64,000 nt of DNA from NCBI GenBank assembly GCA_023231065.1, contig JALNWE010000006.1, positions 1 through 64,000 of the forward strand. The letters are read 5' to 3'. The notes under the pieces are model-generated. The model made no database searches and had not been told where the DNA came from. It saw only the letters and a program-made list of their open reading frames with translations. Of this stretch, positions 60,953 through 64,000 are shown piece after piece (positions within the stretch are counted from its first letter, which is position 1; every line of letters starts with the position of its first letter). Both the position numbers and the translations under genes were made by a program. The DNA comes from Bacteroidales bacterium (GTDB lineage: Bacteria > Bacteroidota > Bacteroidia > Bacteroidales > FEN-979).

Positions 60953-63406
60953 ATGCGATATCCCATCGTAATCCTAACTTTCTTTCTGTTCCTGATATCC
61001 TCCGGAACTGCTCTTGGACAAAATAAATATTCCAGGGCCGCGGATGAGGCATATACAGACCAGATGTTCCTCCAGGCTTTACAAAAATATCAGAAAGCTT
61101 ATTCAAAAGTCAAGAATAACAAAGGGGAACGCGATCGCATTTCATTCCGTATGGCGGAATGTTACCGTATGATGAATAATACTAAAAAAGCAGAGGTTGC
61201 ATACAAACGGCTGGTCAACAATCCAAAATATGTTAAAGACGACCCAAAAGTACTGCTCCTTTATGCAGATATGTTGAAAGCAAATGGCAACTATGATGAA
61301 GCCATCAAACAATACGGGGCATACAAAGAAAAGGCATCCAGCGATCCCAAAGCAGATATCGGCATTGAGACCTGTAATCAGGCCAAGGAATGGATAGCAA
61401 ACCCATCAAAATATGATGTAAAATGGGAAAAAGCGCTAAATTCCAAGGAAGATGATTTTGCCGCCGCCTATGCCGACAGAAAACTTAATTCTGTCATTTT
61501 TACCTCCGACCGTAGCGGGGCTAAAGGAAAAGATGTAGATAACTGGACCGGTCTGGGTTTTTCCGATTTTTTCTTTTCCAGGATTGACCGTAAGGGAGAT
61601 TGGAGTAAACCCGTTCTTGCAGACCCATCGGGAATGATCAATTCCAAAGCTAATGACGGCGCCGGACAATTCAATCCCCGCTTTTCATCTTTTTATTTTA
61701 CCCGCTGCTGGAATGAACCGAAACGAAAAAACGGGTGTGCCATCTTCAAATCAAGCCGTACCGGAAATACAGCATGGTCTGAACCCGAAAAAATCGACCT
61801 GGGGGGAGATTCCTCTACGATCATGGGACATCCAACCCTCACCACAGATGAAACGATCTTTTTTTCAGCCGATCTTCCGGGTGGTTATGGCGGAAAAGAT
61901 ATCTGGATGGCAAAAAAGGATAAAAAAGGTGGAAAATATTTAAAACAAAACCTGGGTCCCGAAATCAATACCGCTGGCGATGAACTTTTCCCTTTTATCA
62001 GGAACGACAGTATTCTCTATTTTGCCTCCAACGGGCTGCCCGGTATGGGGGGATTGGATATTTTTATGTCACACTATTCAAATGGAAGCTGGAGCCGTCC
62101 TGAAAACATGAAATATCCAGTGAATTCGGCTGCTGACGATTTTGCCATGGTCTTTAATCCTGAAGAAGCGGAACAAGGCTTGCTTACCTCAAACCGTCCG
62201 GGTGGAAAAGGTCGCGATGATATCTATTCCTTTATTATCCCTCCGGTTTATTTTACACTGGAAGGAAATGTGACTGATGACCGTACCCTTCAACCGGTCC
62301 AGGGAGCAAAAGTCAGCATCGTAGGGACAAACGGAAAATCTCTTGAAGATAATACAGATGATAAAGGCCACTATGGATTCAATAAAATGCAGATCGCACC
62401 CAATACGACCTATGATATCCTTGTGACCAAAAAAGATTATTTCAATGAAAAGGGTCGGGAAACCACCGTTGGCCTCGAAAAGAGTAAAGATCTGATCCGG
62501 AATTTTATCCTCCGGCCTATTCCTAAAAAACCGGTCGTACTTCCCGATATCCTGTATGATCTGGCCAAGTGGGACTTGAAACCCCAGTATCAGGATTCGC
62601 TTCAGGGGCTTATTGAGACACTCGATGCCAATGAAAACATTGTTGTTGAGCTGGCCTCCCATACGGATACCCGCGACACGGAAGAACGGAATGACATCCT
62701 CTCTCAAAAACGGGCTCAGAGTGTTGTTGATTATCTCATTTCCAGAGGAATAGACCCTGACCGCCTGGTAGCCAAAGGATATGGCGAACGGGTTCCCCGC
62801 ACCCTGACCAAAGATATTACCAAAGAAGGATATACTTTTAAGGCAGGCACGGCCATCACGGATTCCATCATCGCCCTGCTTCCGGGAAATGATGTCAAAG
62901 AAGCCGCACACCAGTTAAACCGAAGGACTGAATTCAGCATTTTGAGAAATGACTATATCCCTAAAACAAAAATCGATAAAACTGCCGCTCCTACAAAAAT
63001 AGAAGTGGTAGTCAATCCGGAGGAAAACAATGTTGCGGTAACCACAACCAAAGAAGGATATCTCCTCGGAACTTCTTATATCAATGGCATCACAACCGAA
63101 TTCGCATACAACCCGAAAGAAAAAGAAGTTTATATTTCCCCGCAGGTTGCCCTGACACTACTGAAAGATGGTATCATTGATAAATCCAATTTTGAAGGAG
63201 ATGTTTCTAAAATTATCGGGGAGGGCGAAATCGCTGAAAAAGCAGTGATTACGCTCAAAGAGGTCCGGATTGGTAAAAACACTATAAAAGACATGAAGGT
63301 TACAGTTAATAAAAAAGTCCAGTCATTACAGTTCGGAGAAAAGACCCTGAAGGAATTCGGCAATTTCAGCATCGATTCCAAAAACGGATTGATCATTTTT
63401 GAATAA
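60953..63406 (+). CDS. OmpA-family envelope protein with TPR, PD40, carboxypeptidase-regulatory and retropepsin-like domains
   Basis: Exported protein of 817 aa. Order: signal peptide about 1-22 (ending TALGQ), TPR-like helices about 28-140, PD40/WD40-like beta-propeller about 165-410, carboxypeptidase-regulatory-like beta-sandwich about 432-522, OmpA domain about 532-665 (VVELASHTDTRDTEERND, SRGIDPDRLVAKGYGERVPR) that should bind peptidoglycan, then a C-terminal retropepsin-like domain about 696-816. In this last domain the catalytic Asp-Thr-Gly position reads AYNPKEKE, so it is probably a non-catalytic fold. The ATG at 60953 gives the signal peptide and lies 31 bp after a -7 element. It likely tethers the outer membrane to the wall. 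Confidence 0.85.
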   Translation: MRYPIVILTFFLFLISSGTALGQNKYSRAADEAYTDQMFLQALQKYQKAYSKVKNNKGERDRISFRMAECYRMMNNTKKAEVAYKRLVNNPKYVKDDPKVLLLYADMLKANGNYDEAIKQYGAYKEKASSDPKADIGIETCNQAKEWIANPSKYDVKWEKALNSKEDDFAAAYADRKLNSVIFTSDRSGAKGKDVDNWTGLGFSDFFFSRIDRKGDWSKPVLADPSGMINSKANDGAGQFNPRFSSFYFTRCWNEPKRKNGCAIFKSSRTGNTAWSEPEKIDLGGDSSTIMGHPTLTTDETIFFSADLPGGYGGKDIWMAKKDKKGGKYLKQNLGPEINTAGDELFPFIRNDSILYFASNGLPGMGGLDIFMSHYSNGSWSRPENMKYPVNSAADDFAMVFNPEEAEQGLLTSNRPGGKGRDDIYSFIIPPVYFTLEGNVTDDRTLQPVQGAKVSIVGTNGKSLEDNTDDKGHYGFNKMQIAPNTTYDILVTKKDYFNEKGRETTVGLEKSKDLIRNFILRPIPKKPVVLPDILYDLAKWDLKPQYQDSLQGLIETLDANENIVVELASHTDTRDTEERNDILSQKRAQSVVDYLISRGIDPDRLVAKGYGERVPRTLTKDITKEGYTFKAGTAITDSIIALLPGNDVKEAAHQLNRRTEFSILRNDYIPKTKIDKTAAPTKIEVVVNPEENNVAVTTTKEGYLLGTSYINGITTEFAYNPKEKEVYISPQVALTLLKDGIIDKSNFEGDVSKIIGEGEIAEKAVITLKEVRIGKNTIKDMKVTVNKKVQSLQFGEKTLKEFGNFSIDSKNGLIIFE

Positions 63407-63411
63407 TCCTG

Positions 63412-64000
63412 ATGAGAAAATCTTCCCGATACGAACAGCGTGGCGTATCTGCATCCAAAGAGGACGTTCATACCGCCATCAGGAAAACCGATAAGGGAAT
63501 TTTTCCAGGGGCTTTTTGTAAAATCATACCTGATATTCTTGGAGGCGATCCTGAATGGTGCAACCTGATGCATGCCGATGGCGCCGGCACCAAGTCTTCA
63601 CTGGCTTATCTGTACTGGAGGGAAACCGGTGATCTGTCGGTCTGGAGAGGCATAGCACAGGATGCCATCGTGATGAACCTGGATGACCTTCTCTGCGTCG
63701 GAGCCACAAATGATATACTAATCTCCTCTACCATTGGACGAAATAAAAACCTGATTCCCGGTGAAGTGATTTCCGAAATTATTGATGGAACTGAAGCTTT
63801 TCTTACCATGTTGCGGGAACAGGGAATTGGTATCTGGTCAACCGGCGGTGAGACTGCCGATGTGGGTGATCTGGTAAGGACGATTATTGTCGATTCGACG
63901 GTTAGTTGCAGAATGAAACGAAAAGAGGTGATCGATAATGCCAACATTCGTCCGGGCGATGTCATTGTAGGACTGGCATCCTTTGGGAAAGCCTCGTATG
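63412..64000 (+). CDS. purM: AIR synthase / PurM-like protein, 3' end beyond window
   Basis: A frame open from an ATG at 63412 to the end of the window gives 196 residues of the AIR synthase family: MRKSSRYEQRGVSASKEDVH, the ATP-handling DKGIFPGAFCKIIPD, MHADGAGTKSSLAYLYW, IAQDAIVMNLDDLLCVGA and STGGETADVGDLVRTIIVD. The enzyme would close the imidazole ring from FGAM to AIR in purine synthesis. It starts 5 bp after the OmpA-family stop. The C-terminal half is missing only because the window ends. Confidence 0.88.
   Translation, partial: MRKSSRYEQRGVSASKEDVHTAIRKTDKGIFPGAFCKIIPDILGGDPEWCNLMHADGAGTKSSLAYLYWRETGDLSVWRGIAQDAIVMNLDDLLCVGATNDILISSTIGRNKNLIPGEVISEIIDGTEAFLTMLREQGIGIWSTGGETADVGDLVRTIIVDSTVSCRMKRKEVIDNANIRPGDVIVGLASFGKASY

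Noticed and set aside
62189..62911. 240-aa open frame on the minus strand
   Set aside because: Antisense to the OmpA-family gene; its residue composition is what the opposite strand of a coding region gives, and it has no start signals.

Overview
The window is a chromosomal segment of a Bacteroidota bacterium, most likely in or near Bacteroidales/Marinilabiliales; genus cannot be told from sequence alone. The evidence is the promoter type (TAnnTTTG -7 elements, in places with a TTTG-like -33 box 19 bp upstream), start codons without clear Shine-Dalgarno sequences, and lineage-typical proteins: a fused SecDF, DUF4290 next to murA, a DUF5723 barrel, a LruC-domain surface protein, a PD40/OmpA lipoprotein-like protein and Cys-less S14 and L36. 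No insertion sequence, prophage, CRISPR array or rRNA is seen; this is ordinary core genome with some accessory envelope genes.

Layout. 1-2 kb: tRNA-Gly(CCC) and an ABC-F ATPase (minus). 2-9 kb (plus): isoprenylcysteine methyltransferase-like membrane enzyme, large orphan hybrid histidine kinase, DgkA-family kinase, S9 peptidase lipoprotein, sirtuin. 8.8-12.3 kb (minus): polyprenyl glycosylphosphotransferase, unknown lipoprotein, Gfo/Idh/MocA dehydrogenase, a plausible surface-polysaccharide group. 12.3-19.7 kb: pcm, ccmF, an MTA-phosphorylase-type gene with a TPR protein, and two paralogous outer-membrane barrels, one with a SPOR tail. 19.7-21.1 kb: enolase.

21.1-39.9 kb (minus) is the fused str-S10-spc-alpha ribosomal locus: rpsL-rpsG-fusA-rpsJ-rplC-D-W-B-rpsS-rplV-rpsC-rplP-rpmC-rpsQ-rplN-X-E-rpsN-H-rplF-R-rpsE-rpmD-rplO-secY-map-infA-rpmJ-rpsM-K-D-rpoA-rplQ. 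It starts from two tandem promoters in a 413-bp leader and ends at a hairpin terminator before eno. tuf is absent between fusA and rpsJ. rpmJ (38 codons) is present although very short.

39.9-48 kb: LruC/beta-helix surface protein with a small lipoprotein, UvrD/PcrA helicase, and a lipoprotein plus DUF5723 barrel pair. 48-54.3 kb (plus): DUF4290-murA, grpE-dnaJ, and an ABC-2 exporter pair. 54.3-56.7 kb (minus): arginine decarboxylase and a deoxyhypusine-synthase-like enzyme, a polyamine unit. 57-64 kb (plus): helical-repeat protein, secDF, OmpA-family protein and the 5' part of a purM-like gene running off the window.

The most unusual observations are a C-terminal retropepsin-like domain on the OmpA-family protein in which the catalytic Asp-Thr-Gly appears lost; the DHS-like/arginine decarboxylase pair in a bacterium; MurA with Asp at the usual catalytic Cys position; the tandem-promoter structured leader of the ribosomal operon; and inverted repeats at the mtnP promoter and across the uvrD stop codon. 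None of these proves an undescribed system; they are the best leads here.
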